Of a stretch of DNA of 64,000 bases, positions 50,800-58,802 are shown in pieces. The stretch comes from Streptomyces sp. RKAG293. Its GTDB lineage: Bacteria > Actinomycetota > Actinomycetes > Streptomycetales > Streptomycetaceae. Below the pieces are notes generated by a model that had not been told where the DNA came from, did not search any database, and was given only the letters and a program-made list of their open reading frames with translations. The stretch lies in assembly GCF_023701745.1 (NCBI RefSeq), contig NZ_JAJOZB010000001.1, positions 5,741,501 through 5,805,500 on the forward strand. The letters are read 5' to 3'. Made by a program: the position numbers and the translations under genes. Numbering within the stretch: the first letter of the stretch is position 1; every line of letters starts with the position of its first letter.

Positions 50800-51957
50800 T
50801 CAGAACTTGTTGCGCGGGGTGATCCCCAGCGACATGCCGGCCAGGCCGCGGGCCCGACCGCCGAGCTTGCCCGCGATCGCCCTGAGGGCGAGCGCCGCGG
50901 CGGAGTCCGGGTGGCTCAGGACGACCGGACGGCCGTCGTCGCCGCCCTCGCGCAGCCGCACGTCGATCGGGATCTGGCCCAGCACCGGCACCGTCGCGCC
51001 CGTGGTCCTGGTCAGCCCCTCGGCGACCCGCTCGCCGCCGCCGCTGCCGAACACGTCGACGATCTCGTCGCAGTGCGGGCACGGCATCCCGGACATGTTC
51101 TCCACGACGCCGACGATCTTCTGGTGGGTCTGCACCGCGATGGACCCGGCGCGCTCCGCGACCTCGGCCGCCGCCTGCTGAGGCGTCGTCACCACGAGGA
51201 TCTCGGCGTTCGGGACCAGCTGCGCGACGGAGATCGCGATGTCGCCGGTGCCCGGCGGCAGGTCCAGCAGCAGGACGTCCAGGTCGCCCCAGTACACATC
51301 GGCGAGGAACTGCTGCAGCGCACGGTGCAGCATCGGTCCGCGCCACACCACGGGCGCGTTGCCCGGGGTGAACATGCCGATCGAGATGACCTTCACGCCG
51401 TGCGACGACGGCGGCATGATCATGTTCTCGACCTGCGTCGGCCGGCCCTCGACACCGAGCATGCGCGGTACCGAGTGGCCGTAGATGTCCGCGTCCACGA
51501 CGCCGACCTTGAGGCCGTCGGCGGCCATCGCCGCCGCCAGGTTCACCGTCACCGAGGACTTGCCGACGCCGCCCTTGCCGGAGGCGACCGCGTAGACCCG
51601 GGTCAGCGAGCCGGGCTGGGCGAAGGGCACCTCGCGCTCGGCGGTGCCGCCGCGCAGATTGCCGGCCAGCTCCTTGCGCTGCTCGTCGCTCATGACGTCG
51701 AGCTCGACGGTGACACCGGTGACGCCCGGTACCCCTTCGACGGCCGTGGTGACATTCGTGGTGATGGTCTCGCGCATCGGGCAGCCCGACACCGTCAGAT
51801 AGACGGCGACCTTCACGGTGCCGTCGTCCGCGATGTCCACGGATTTGACCATGCCGAGATCAGTGATCGGCTTGTGGATCTCCGGGTCGTTCACCGTCGC
51901 GAGCGCCGCGCGCACGGCGTCGGCGGTCGGAGCGGATCCGTGAATGTCGGTAGCCAT
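50800..51957 (-). CDS. mrp: Mrp/NBP35 family ATP-binding iron-sulfur carrier
   Basis: A 385-residue P-loop ATPase thought to carry or assemble Fe-S clusters. The N-terminal DUF59/MIP18 domain (about 5-95) is followed by the deviant Walker A SGKGGVGKSS, the Mrp signature VDADIYGHSVPRMLG and a CxxC pair in MPCPHC that bridges a dimer cluster. The C-terminus ITPRNKF resembles other Mrp proteins. The ATG at 51957 is preceded by an apparent -10 (TACCAT) at leaderless spacing, so I reject longer starts. Rv1229c occupies this place in M. tuberculosis. Confidence 0.93.
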   Translation of the reverse strand: MATDIHGSAPTADAVRAALATVNDPEIHKPITDLGMVKSVDIADDGTVKVAVYLTVSGCPMRETITTNVTTAVEGVPGVTGVTVELDVMSDEQRKELAGNLRGGTAEREVPFAQPGSLTRVYAVASGKGGVGKSSVTVNLAAAMAADGLKVGVVDADIYGHSVPRMLGVEGRPTQVENMIMPPSSHGVKVISIGMFTPGNAPVVWRGPMLHRALQQFLADVYWGDLDVLLLDLPPGTGDIAISVAQLVPNAEILVVTTPQQAAAEVAERAGSIAVQTHQKIVGVVENMSGMPCPHCDEIVDVFGSGGGERVAEGLTRTTGATVPVLGQIPIDVRLREGGDDGRPVVLSHPDSAAALALRAIAGKLGGRARGLAGMSLGITPRNKF

Positions 51958-51964
51958 ACGGTCG

Positions 51965-51970
51965 ATGGTA
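51965..51970 (-). promoter_or_regulatory. -10 element of leaderless mrp promoter
   Basis: On the minus strand TACCAT lies seven bases before the ATG, and there is no ribosome site. Confidence 0.5.
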
Positions 51971-51976
51971 CGGCGC

Positions 51977-52531
51977 TCACCGGTCGGGTCCGGCGTCGCC
52001 TTCGTCACGCCGCTCTTCCAGTTCCTTCAGCAGATCCTGGAGCTCGGAACGGATCCAGTCGCGGGTGGCGACCTCCCCGAGGTTCATCCGCAGCGACGCC
52101 ACCTCCCGCGTCAGGTATTCGGTGTCGGCGATGCTGCGTTCGTTCTGTTTGCGGTCCTGCTCGTGGGTGACGCGGTCGCGGTCGTCCTGGCGGTTCTGCG
52201 CGAGCAGGATCAGCGGCGCCGCGTACGACGCCTGGAGCGAGAGCATCAGCGTCAGGAAGATGAACGGGTACTGGTCCCAGCGCATCGAGTCCGGGGCGAA
52301 GACGTTCCACAGCACCCACAGGATGATGAGGACCGTCATCCAGACGATGAAGCGCCCGGTGCCCAGGAAGCGCGCGATCCGCTCCGAGAACCGGCCGAAC
52401 TCCTCCGGGTCGTAGGCCGGCAGCAGCCGCCGCCGGGTCGGGCGGGGCTGGTCCAGGCGTACCCGGTGCCGCGGCGCCGCGGTGGAGCCGCCCGGTGTCT
52501 TCGCGCGCTCGCGCTCCACGTCAGCGGGCAT
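51977..52531 (-). CDS. DUF1003-type membrane protein
   Basis: A 184-residue protein with two membrane helices (FIVWMTVLIILWVLWNVF and YPFIFLTLMLSLQASYAAPLILL) joined by a short loop, the DUF1003 arrangement, then a long charged coiled coil (DRDRVTHEQDRKQNERSIADTEYLTREVASLRMNLGEV). The N-terminal 45 residues are basic and hydrophilic. The ATG at 52531 overlaps the end of the MgtE-like gene by 11 bases, so both are translated from one message. Function unknown; such genes often sit beside mgtE-like genes. Confidence 0.88.
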   Translation of the reverse strand: MPADVERERAKTPGGSTAAPRHRVRLDQPRPTRRRLLPAYDPEEFGRFSERIARFLGTGRFIVWMTVLIILWVLWNVFAPDSMRWDQYPFIFLTLMLSLQASYAAPLILLAQNRQDDRDRVTHEQDRKQNERSIADTEYLTREVASLRMNLGEVATRDWIRSELQDLLKELEERRDEGDAGPDR

Positions 52532-53834
52532 CGGCGGGCCTGTTCTCGTCCTGGCGGGTCTCACCGACGTGGTACGCGCCGGCCGCGCCGTGCAGATCGG
52601 TTTCGCGCCAGTCGTCGGGCAGCAGGTGGTCCAGCACGTCGTCGACCGTCACCGCGCCGAGCAGCGACCCGCTCTCGTCCACGACGGGCGCCGAGATCAG
52701 GTTGTACGTGGCCAGATAGCTGGTCACCGCGGACAGCGGGGTGCCGGGCGGCAGCGGCAGCAGGTCGGTGTCGACGATCGAGCCGACCAGGGTGAAGGGC
52801 GGGTCGCGCAGCAGCCGCTGGAAGTGCACCAGGCCCAGGTACTTGCCGGTCGGGGTCTCGTCGGGCGGCCGGCAGACATAGACCTGGGCGGCGAGCGCGG
52901 GCGACAGGTCGGGGTTGCGGACCCGTGCGAGCGCGTCCGCGATCGTCGCGTCGGGCCGCAGCACGATGGGCTCGGTGGTCATCAGACCGCCGGCCGTGCG
53001 CTCCTCGTAGGAGAGCAGCCGGCGCACGTCGGCCGCGTCCTGCGGCTGCATCAGCGTGAGCAGGCGCTCCTGGTCGACCTCGGGCAGCTCGGAGAGCAGG
53101 TCGGCCGCGTCGTCCGGGTCCATCGCCTCCAGGACGTCGGCCGCGCGCTCCTCCTTGAGCTTGCCGAGGATTTCCACCTGGTCGTCGTCCGGCAGCTCCT
53201 CCAGCACGTCGGCGAGCCGGTCGTCGTCCAGGGCGGCGGCGACCTCACCGCGGCGCTTGGGCGACAGATGGTGCAGGACGTTCGCGAGGTCGGCGGGGCG
53301 CAGCCGCTCGAACGTGGCGAGCAGGTTCTCGGCGCCCTGCCCGTGCTCCTCCAGCGAGAAGCCGGACACGGCGGACCAGTCCAGGGTGAGCGTCTCGCCG
53401 CGCCTGCGCAGCGCGCCGCCCTTGCCGCGGCGGACGAAGACCTTGTCGATCTCCCAGTCGCGGCGGGCCGGCAGCTGCACCATCGAGATGTCCAGCACCG
53501 TCACCTCCTCGCCGGTCGCAACGATCCTGACCCGCCGGTCGAGCAGTTCGCCGAGGACCAGGGTCTCGGTCGGCCGCTGCTCGAAGCGCCGCATGTTGAC
53601 GACGCCGGTGGTGATCACCTGGCCGGACTCGACGCCGGTCACCCGGGTCATCGGCAGGAAGATCCGCCGCCGGCTGACCACCTCGACGACCAGCCCGAGC
53701 ACCCGCGGCGGCTTCCCGCCGACCCGCAGCATGACCACGAGATCCCGCACCCGGCCGACCTGGTCGCCGCCCGGGTCGAAGACCGCGACACCCGAGATGT
53801 GGGAGATGAACACGCGCGGGGCACCTGCGGCCAT
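52521..53834 (-). CDS. MgtE-like regulatory protein (PRC barrel, MgtE-N, CBS pair) without channel
   Basis: A 437-residue cytosolic protein. It begins with a PRC-barrel-like domain (about 8-90), then a MgtE N-terminal superhelix (about 145-265, with repeated DDDRLADVLEELPDDDQVEILGKL acidic helices), then a CBS pair (about 270-400, TEPIVLRPDATIADALARVRN and SAVTSYLATYNLISAPVVDE). The five-helix MgtE channel domain is absent, so it cannot itself transport Mg; it may sense Mg or bind nucleotide and act on a partner. The ATG follows AGGAGG. M. tuberculosis has the same construct at Rv1232c. Confidence 0.88.
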   Translation of the reverse strand: MAAGAPRVFISHISGVAVFDPGGDQVGRVRDLVVMLRVGGKPPRVLGLVVEVVSRRRIFLPMTRVTGVESGQVITTGVVNMRRFEQRPTETLVLGELLDRRVRIVATGEEVTVLDISMVQLPARRDWEIDKVFVRRGKGGALRRRGETLTLDWSAVSGFSLEEHGQGAENLLATFERLRPADLANVLHHLSPKRRGEVAAALDDDRLADVLEELPDDDQVEILGKLKEERAADVLEAMDPDDAADLLSELPEVDQERLLTLMQPQDAADVRRLLSYEERTAGGLMTTEPIVLRPDATIADALARVRNPDLSPALAAQVYVCRPPDETPTGKYLGLVHFQRLLRDPPFTLVGSIVDTDLLPLPPGTPLSAVTSYLATYNLISAPVVDESGSLLGAVTVDDVLDHLLPDDWRETDLHGAAGAYHVGETRQDENRPADAR

Positions 53835-54091
53835 GCGGTGCCTCCTGGCGTCGTGCGGGTCACGGTTCGTCGCTGTCAGGCTAACCCGCTGGGATCTTGG
53901 CTGCCGCACGGCGCCGCTCCGCGGGGGAGGCGGCGGGAGGCCGTGGGCGGGCCGTGGGTGCGCCCCGGGCAGGCCACAGGCTTCCGGTCGCCCATGGAAT
54001 GGTTCGGTCCGGGTCTCGGCAGGGAGCTGTACGCTGCGGTAGCTTCGGGGCTCCTCACCACCGTTCCCCTGCCGCTGGAGGAAGAGAACAC

Positions 54092-54817
54092 GTGTTTCCC
54101 GGCCGCCGATCCGCTGTTCTCGTCGGGGCGCTGTGCGCCGGACTGACCCTCGCCGGCTGCGGCGACCCGGACGCCGGAACGAACGGGGTCGCCAAACTGC
54201 CCCCCAAGACGATCGAGCAGCGGGCCCGCGACGCCGCCGCGGCGGCGCAGACCGTACGGCTGTCCGGCACCGTGGTCAGCAAGGGCAAGACGTACAAGCT
54301 CGACATGCGGCTGCGCGGCAACGGCGGGGTCGGCGACGTCTCGACGCAGAGCAGCACGTTCCAGCTGCTGCGGGTCGACGACGACCTGTATCTGAAGGCG
54401 GGCGCCGACTTCTACGGCGACGCGGGCTCCGACAAGAACAGCCAGGCCGCCGCGGCGAAGCTGAAGGACAAGTACGTCAAGGTGCCGGCCGGCGACCCCG
54501 CCTACCAGCAGTTCAGCGGCTTCACGGACAAGAAGGTGCTGCTCGACGCGCTCTTCGCGCTCAACGGCGAGCTGTCCACCGGCGACCACCGCAAGGTCAA
54601 CGGCACCCGCACCATCGCCCTCGCCGCGGACGGCGGGGGAGGCGGCACCCTCGACGTGTCCCTGGAGGGCAGCCCGTACCCGCTGCGGTACGAGCGCGCC
54701 GGCGGTTCCGGCACCCTCACGCTCGCCGACTGGGGCAAGGACTTCGCCCTCGCGGCGCCGGACGCCGCCCATGTCGTCGACTACGGCAAGTCCGTGACGG
54801 GCACCTCGGGCGGCTGA
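54092..54817 (+). CDS. Lipoprotein of LolA/LppX-like fold
   Basis: A 241-residue exported lipoprotein, GTG start after GGAGGAAGA. The signal peptide ends in LTLAGC. The mature part (KTIEQRARDAAAAAQTVRLSGTVVSKGKTYKLDMRLRG, later FQLLRVDDDLYLKAG) shows the one-sided beta-barrel pattern of LppX/LprG-like lipid-binding lipoproteins of actinobacteria: tandem strands and a long helix with many short polar loops. Ligand unknown. Antisense and upstream frames here are shadows. Confidence 0.85.
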   Translation: MFPGRRSAVLVGALCAGLTLAGCGDPDAGTNGVAKLPPKTIEQRARDAAAAAQTVRLSGTVVSKGKTYKLDMRLRGNGGVGDVSTQSSTFQLLRVDDDLYLKAGADFYGDAGSDKNSQAAAAKLKDKYVKVPAGDPAYQQFSGFTDKKVLLDALFALNGELSTGDHRKVNGTRTIALAADGGGGGTLDVSLEGSPYPLRYERAGGSGTLTLADWGKDFALAAPDAAHVVDYGKSVTGTSGG

Positions 54818-54860
54818 CACCGCCCCGGCCGTACCGTCGGGCCTCCGTCAGGCGCGACCG

Positions 54861-55388
54861 TCAGGCGCGCTTCTTACGGCGGGCCAGCAGCCGCGGCAGC
54901 GCCTCCGGCATCGGCTGCCGGGTCGTGGCGGGCGACGGAACGGGAACGGCCGCACCGGAGCCGTCCGGCATGGTGCCGGGCTGCTCGCCCGGCGGTCCCG
55001 ACGGGACGAGCCGCAGCACCTGGCACTCACGCGCCCAGCGCTCGGTCATCGTCTCGGCGTCCGGTGCGTTCAGCCGCTTGCCCTTGAGCTCCTCGACGGC
55101 GGCGGTCCACCCGTCGCTGTCGGGGACGAGCGCGGAGACGGCGGCGGGCCACGCGACCAGCCGGCCGCCCTTGTCCTTGCTGCGCACCGTCACGACCGCG
55201 GTGCCGCCGTCGGTCAGTCCGCCGAGCGGCTGCTCCCCGGGGCCGCCGCCGACCACGCACATCGCGCCGTCCACCCAGGCGTGCCACACCGCCTGCGGCG
55301 AGCGGCCGGTCGGGGCCTGGACCCAGACCAGGCCGGACTTCTTGGTGGCCTCCTCGACGAGGGCGGTCTGTTCGGCGGTTTCCGTCAT
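54861..55388 (-). CDS. Conserved protein of unknown function
   Basis: A 175-residue cytosolic protein beginning MTETAEQTALVEEATKKSGLVWVQAP. The middle (VWHAWVDGAMCVVGGGPGEQPLGGL...TVRSKDKGGRLVAWPAAVSAL) resembles split-barrel FMN-type domains, but no definite family call can be made by eye. The C-terminal 50 residues are Pro/Arg/Ala-rich and likely flexible (PEALPRLLARRKKRA). The ATG follows AAGGTGAG. The open frame continues upstream only as a shadow of the opposite gene. Confidence 0.75.
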   Translation of the reverse strand: MTETAEQTALVEEATKKSGLVWVQAPTGRSPQAVWHAWVDGAMCVVGGGPGEQPLGGLTDGGTAVVTVRSKDKGGRLVAWPAAVSALVPDSDGWTAAVEELKGKRLNAPDAETMTERWARECQVLRLVPSGPPGEQPGTMPDGSGAAVPVPSPATTRQPMPEALPRLLARRKKRA

Positions 55389-55541
55389 GGGGCTCACCTT
55401 ATTCGGTGCGCCCTGCCCCGCGGCGTGCTCCACGGCGTTCCCTGCGGCGCTCCAGGCGGGTCCAAGCGCTGGACGACAGGAGCATGGTCTTGTCACGGCC
55501 CTTACGCTGGTCGAAGACCCTGTACCGACCGAGGAGAACCC

Positions 55542-56510
55542 GTGTCCGCCGAGCCGCGCACCGTCGCCCCGCCTGTCGCCGTGCCCCCCGCGGCAGCGGT
55601 CGCGCACCGGCCGCTGGACCTGACGCTGCTGGCCGTCGCCATCGCCGGCGTCTCGTTCTCCGCGCCGCTGATCGCGGCGACCGCCGCCCCGGCGCTGGCC
55701 ATCGCGTTCTGGCGGAACGCCATGGCGGTCGGGGTGCTCACCCCGTTCGTGCTGCGCCGCAACCTCGGCGAGCTGCGCCGGATGGGCCGCCGCTCGCTGC
55801 TGCTGTCGGTGGCGGCGGGCGCGACGCTCGCACTGCACTTCGGCCTGTGGCTGCCGAGCCTGTCGATGACGTCGGTCGCGACCTCGACCGCGCTGTGCAC
55901 CACGACCCCGATCTGGACCACGATCATCCTGCGGATACGCGGCCACCGGCCGCCCCGGATGGTGTGGGCGGGCACCCTGCTGGCCGTGGTCGGCGTCATC
56001 ATCCTGACCGGCATCGACATGTCGACCGACACCCGTGCGCTGGGCGGCGACGCGCTCGCGCTGGGCGGGGGCATCGCGGCGGCCGCGTACGTCCTGCTGG
56101 GCGCCGAGGTCCGCAGGACCGCCAGCACCACCGCGTACACCTACATCTGCTACTCGACGACGGCGGCCGCGCTGCTCGTCGCCTGCCTGGTCTCCGGCGC
56201 CTCGCTGGGCGGGTACAGCGGGGAGACCTGGCTGAAGCTCGTCGCGCTCACCGTCGCCGCCCAGTTGCTGGGCCACTCGCTGCTGAACCGGGTGGTGCAC
56301 GGGCTCGGCCCGTCCACCACCTCGACCGCGATCCTGCTGGAGACACCGGGCGCGGCCCTCATCGCGGCGCTCTGGCTGGGCCAGACGCCGCCGGCGATGG
56401 CCTACCCGGCGCTCGGGGTGATCCTCGCCGGCCTGGCCCTGGTGATCCTGGCGGACCGCAAATCCAGCCCGGTGCCGGCGGACCTTCCGGCGACGCCCGG
56501 CGGAGCCTGA
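55542..56510 (+). CDS. DMT-superfamily (EamA) transporter
   Basis: A 322-residue inner-membrane permease with ten predicted helices in two EamA repeats. The first repeat begins LDLTLLAVAIAGVSFSAPLI and contains AFWRNAMAVGVLTPF; the second begins after GDALALGGGIAAAAYVLLGAEVRR and contains GHSLLNRVVHGLGPSTTSTAILLETPGAALIAALWLG, the classic terminal EamA motif. The GTG follows GAGGAGAA. Family members export amino acids or other metabolites; specificity is unknown. Confidence 0.92.
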   Translation: MSAEPRTVAPPVAVPPAAAVAHRPLDLTLLAVAIAGVSFSAPLIAATAAPALAIAFWRNAMAVGVLTPFVLRRNLGELRRMGRRSLLLSVAAGATLALHFGLWLPSLSMTSVATSTALCTTTPIWTTIILRIRGHRPPRMVWAGTLLAVVGVIILTGIDMSTDTRALGGDALALGGGIAAAAYVLLGAEVRRTASTTAYTYICYSTTAAALLVACLVSGASLGGYSGETWLKLVALTVAAQLLGHSLLNRVVHGLGPSTTSTAILLETPGAALIAALWLGQTPPAMAYPALGVILAGLALVILADRKSSPVPADLPATPGGA

Positions 56511-56531
56511 CCACCACCGCCGCCGACCGCG

Positions 56532-57647
56532 CTACAACCAGCCGTTACGCCGGAATCCACGGTGGATGCTGAAACAGATGGCGACGGTCGCGCACAGCAC
56601 CATCGGGTACCCGTAGCGCCAGTGCAGCTCCGGCATGTGGTCGAAGTTCATGCCGTACACACCGGTGATCATCGTCGGGACGGCGAGGATCGCGGCCCAT
56701 GCGGTGATCTTGCGCATGTCCTCGTTCTGCGCGACGGTCGCCTGCGCCAGGTTCGCCTGCAGGATCGAGTTGAGCAGGTCGTCGAAGCCCACCACCTGCT
56801 CGTGGACCCGCGCCACGTGGTCGGCGACATCGCGGAAGTACTTCTGGATCTCCGGGTCGATCAGCCGCATTGGCCGCTCACTGAGCAGCTGCATCGGCCG
56901 CAGCAGCGGCGAGACGGCCCGCTTGAACTCCAGCACCTCGCGCTTGAGCTGATAGATCCGGCCGGCGTCGCCACCGCGCGCGGACTTGCCCTGCGCGGCG
57001 GAGAAGACGTCGATCTCCACGTCGTCGATGTCGTCCTGCACCGCCTCGGTGACGGCGAGGTAGTCGTCGACGACCTGGTCGGCGATGGCGTGGAGCACGG
57101 CCGAGGGGCCCTTGGCGAGCAGCTCGGGGTCCTCCTCCAGCCGGTGCCGCAGCGCGCGCAGCGAGCCGTGGCCGCCGTGCCGGACGGTGATGACGAAGTG
57201 CCGGCCGGTGAAGACCATGACCTCGCCGCTCTCCACGACCTCGCTGGTCGCGGTGAGTTCGGTGTGCTCGACGTACCTGATGGTCTTGAAGACGGTGAAC
57301 AGGATGTCGTCGTAGCGCTCCAGCTTGGGGCGCTGGTGGGCGTGCACCGCGTCCTCGACGGCCAGCGGGTGCAGCCCGAACACCTCGGCGATGCCGGCGA
57401 ACTCCTGCTCCGTGGGCTCGTGCAGCCCGATCCAGACGAAGCCCTCGCTGCGGCTGCCGGTGCGCACCTTCTCCAGCGCGACGGCCGGGTCGATGTGGTC
57501 GCTGCAGCGCGCGCCGTCGCGGTAGACGGCGCAGTCCACGACCGCGCTCGTCGCGCTCGGCGTACGGGTCGCGCCGTAGTCGTATGAAACGGCGCTCTTG
57601 CGCAGGGAGGGACGGACCACTGCACGCAGGTCACGGATCATCGACAT
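56532..57647 (-). CDS. corA: CorA-family magnesium/cobalt transporter
   Basis: A 371-residue pentameric channel subunit. A large N-terminal cytoplasmic domain with long helices ends in two membrane helices (about 310-335 and 345-365). The signature YGMNFDHMPEL between them contains the essential GMN motif, followed by the short loop and a basic end. It admits Mg and perhaps Co or Ni. I chose the ATG at 57647 because AAGGAG lies 6 bases upstream; the longer GTG start has no site. A structured leader precedes the gene. It lies near the Mg-related MgtE-like gene. Confidence 0.94.
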   Translation of the reverse strand: MSMIRDLRAVVRPSLRKSAVSYDYGATRTPSATSAVVDCAVYRDGARCSDHIDPAVALEKVRTGSRSEGFVWIGLHEPTEQEFAGIAEVFGLHPLAVEDAVHAHQRPKLERYDDILFTVFKTIRYVEHTELTATSEVVESGEVMVFTGRHFVITVRHGGHGSLRALRHRLEEDPELLAKGPSAVLHAIADQVVDDYLAVTEAVQDDIDDVEIDVFSAAQGKSARGGDAGRIYQLKREVLEFKRAVSPLLRPMQLLSERPMRLIDPEIQKYFRDVADHVARVHEQVVGFDDLLNSILQANLAQATVAQNEDMRKITAWAAILAVPTMITGVYGMNFDHMPELHWRYGYPMVLCATVAICFSIHRGFRRNGWL

Positions 57648-57701
57648 GGCAAGCTCCTTCACGGACTGGCCGACGGCACGGAAGCCGCACTGAAATGCTG
57701 A

Positions 57702-57773
57702 TCAAGGCAGGGTGATCACAAGGCAGTTCAGGGCGCTCTTCCGGCGCGATGCCCGCGGCGGGCGCGGATCCAT
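57702..57773 (-). CDS. Possible leader peptide of corA (MDPRPPR...)
   Basis: A 23-codon frame in the corA leader, ATG at 57773 and TGA ending 54 bases before the corA start. It begins MDPRPPR, then a basic stretch and a hydrophobic end. The start resembles enterobacterial MgtL (ME/DPxPTPLPRRR), where Pro-rich early codons make translation sensitive to Mg. The ribosome site is poor and a GGAAGT/ACTTCC hairpin sits just upstream. It could be chance; no coding evidence beyond the pattern exists. Confidence 0.3.
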   Translation of the reverse strand: MDPRPPRASRRKSALNCLVITLP

Positions 57774-57775
57774 GG

Positions 57776-57896
57776 GGAAGTGAGAACTTCCGTGTTTCCC
57801 GGCGACGGTGCCGGGTATGGAACGCGAGGGTTCAGCCGGCGAGGCGGCGGAAGGAAGAGCGGGCAGGACTGCAAGGTCGACTATGATCCATGTCAA
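57776..57896 (-). promoter_or_regulatory. corA promoter and structured leader
   Basis: On the minus strand TTGACA (57896-57891) and TGCAGT (57873-57868) are 17 bases apart. They imply a start near 57861 and a leader of about 210 bases before corA. The leader contains two tight hairpins: CCCGGC-loop-GCCGGG and, next to the possible leader peptide, GGAAGT-TCTC-ACTTCC at 57776-57791. I could not match it to a known M-box riboswitch. Confidence 0.4.
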
Positions 57897-58058
57897 CCCC
57901 ACCTCCTCCGGCCGATCCCCGCTGAGGGATGACGTATACCCATGGCTGCGCCGGACTTCACGGCGGCCAACGCCCCACCTTAGCAAGCGCCTGGAGCGCT
58001 CCTGCCCGGCTTTGCCCGTTCGATACGGTTCCCCTACCTGTCGCGGGCACGGCGGACC

Positions 58059-58064
58059 TATGCT
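58059..58064 (+). promoter_or_regulatory. -10 element of leaderless SUFU-domain gene
   Basis: TATGCT lies seven bases before the ATG at 58072 and no ribosome site is seen, which supports this start over the in-frame ATG at 58060. Confidence 0.5.
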
Positions 58065-58071
58065 CCGCGGT

Positions 58072-58659
58072 ATGGGCGATCTTCTTCAGCTGGTCGAGGC
58101 GCGACTGCACTCGGCTTTCGGTGAGCGGCACAGCAGGGCGGCGGTGACCTTCCTCGGCACCGACCGCATCGAGGTGCTGCGCTTCGTCGACGGCGATGTG
58201 CTGCGCTACGCGACGCTCGGCATGTCGCGGCAGCCGATGAGCGATCCCCTCGCCACCGTCGCCGACCCGCTGCGCGGCCCGCGCGCCGAACTGGTGCTGT
58301 CCGTACGGGCCGGGCTCGCCCCCGTGGACCAGGTGCTGCGGCCGCTCGCCGTGCTCGCCGCCTCGCCCCAGGTCGAGGGCGTCGTGGTGGCTCCCGGCGC
58401 CTCGCTGGACGTCGGCGGACCGCTCTGGACCGGCGCGCCGTTCTCCGCGGTGCTGGTCGCGGAGCCGGGCGGCCTGGTCGAGGATCTCGGCCTGGACGAA
58501 CCGCTGGATCCGGTCCGGTTCTTTCCCGTGCTCCCCATGACACAGAACGAGGCGGCCTGGAAGCGCGTCCACGGCGGCGCCGCGCTGCAGGAGCGCTGGC
58601 TGAAGTACGGCACGGATCTGCGCGACCCGCTGCGGGCGTCGGTACCGCTCAGCGACTGA
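58072..58659 (+). CDS. Suppressor-of-fused (SUFU) domain protein
   Basis: A 195-residue cytosolic protein matching the bacterial suppressor-of-fused domain: MGDLLQLVEARLHSAFG at the start, VLRFVDGDVLRYATLGMSRQPM, a central RAELVLSVRAGLAP strand pair and the terminal VLPMTQNEAAWKRVHGGAALQERW. The eukaryotic domain acts in Hedgehog signalling; bacterial stand-alone versions are known from polymorphic-toxin immunity work, but no toxin gene is adjacent here. Role unknown. It is divergent from corA. Confidence 0.85.
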   Translation: MGDLLQLVEARLHSAFGERHSRAAVTFLGTDRIEVLRFVDGDVLRYATLGMSRQPMSDPLATVADPLRGPRAELVLSVRAGLAPVDQVLRPLAVLAASPQVEGVVVAPGASLDVGGPLWTGAPFSAVLVAEPGGLVEDLGLDEPLDPVRFFPVLPMTQNEAAWKRVHGGAALQERWLKYGTDLRDPLRASVPLSD

Positions 58660-58802
58660 CCCGGCGGCCGCGTCGGGACCCGCCGCCGCCCGTCCCGTCC
58701 CCACAAGTCCCGCCCCTGGAGCCCGTCCCGCCGTGCGTACGGCTGATCTCTCGACGCCGGACGGGTGATCGTCCTTGACGCGGGCACGTCGCGGGAGGAC
58801 CG

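Noticed and set aside
57774..58000. M-box (ykoK) Mg riboswitch before corA
   Set aside because: Partial AGGTGGGG-like boxes occur, but the complete conserved M-box sequence and helices could not be found; I describe it only as a structured leader.
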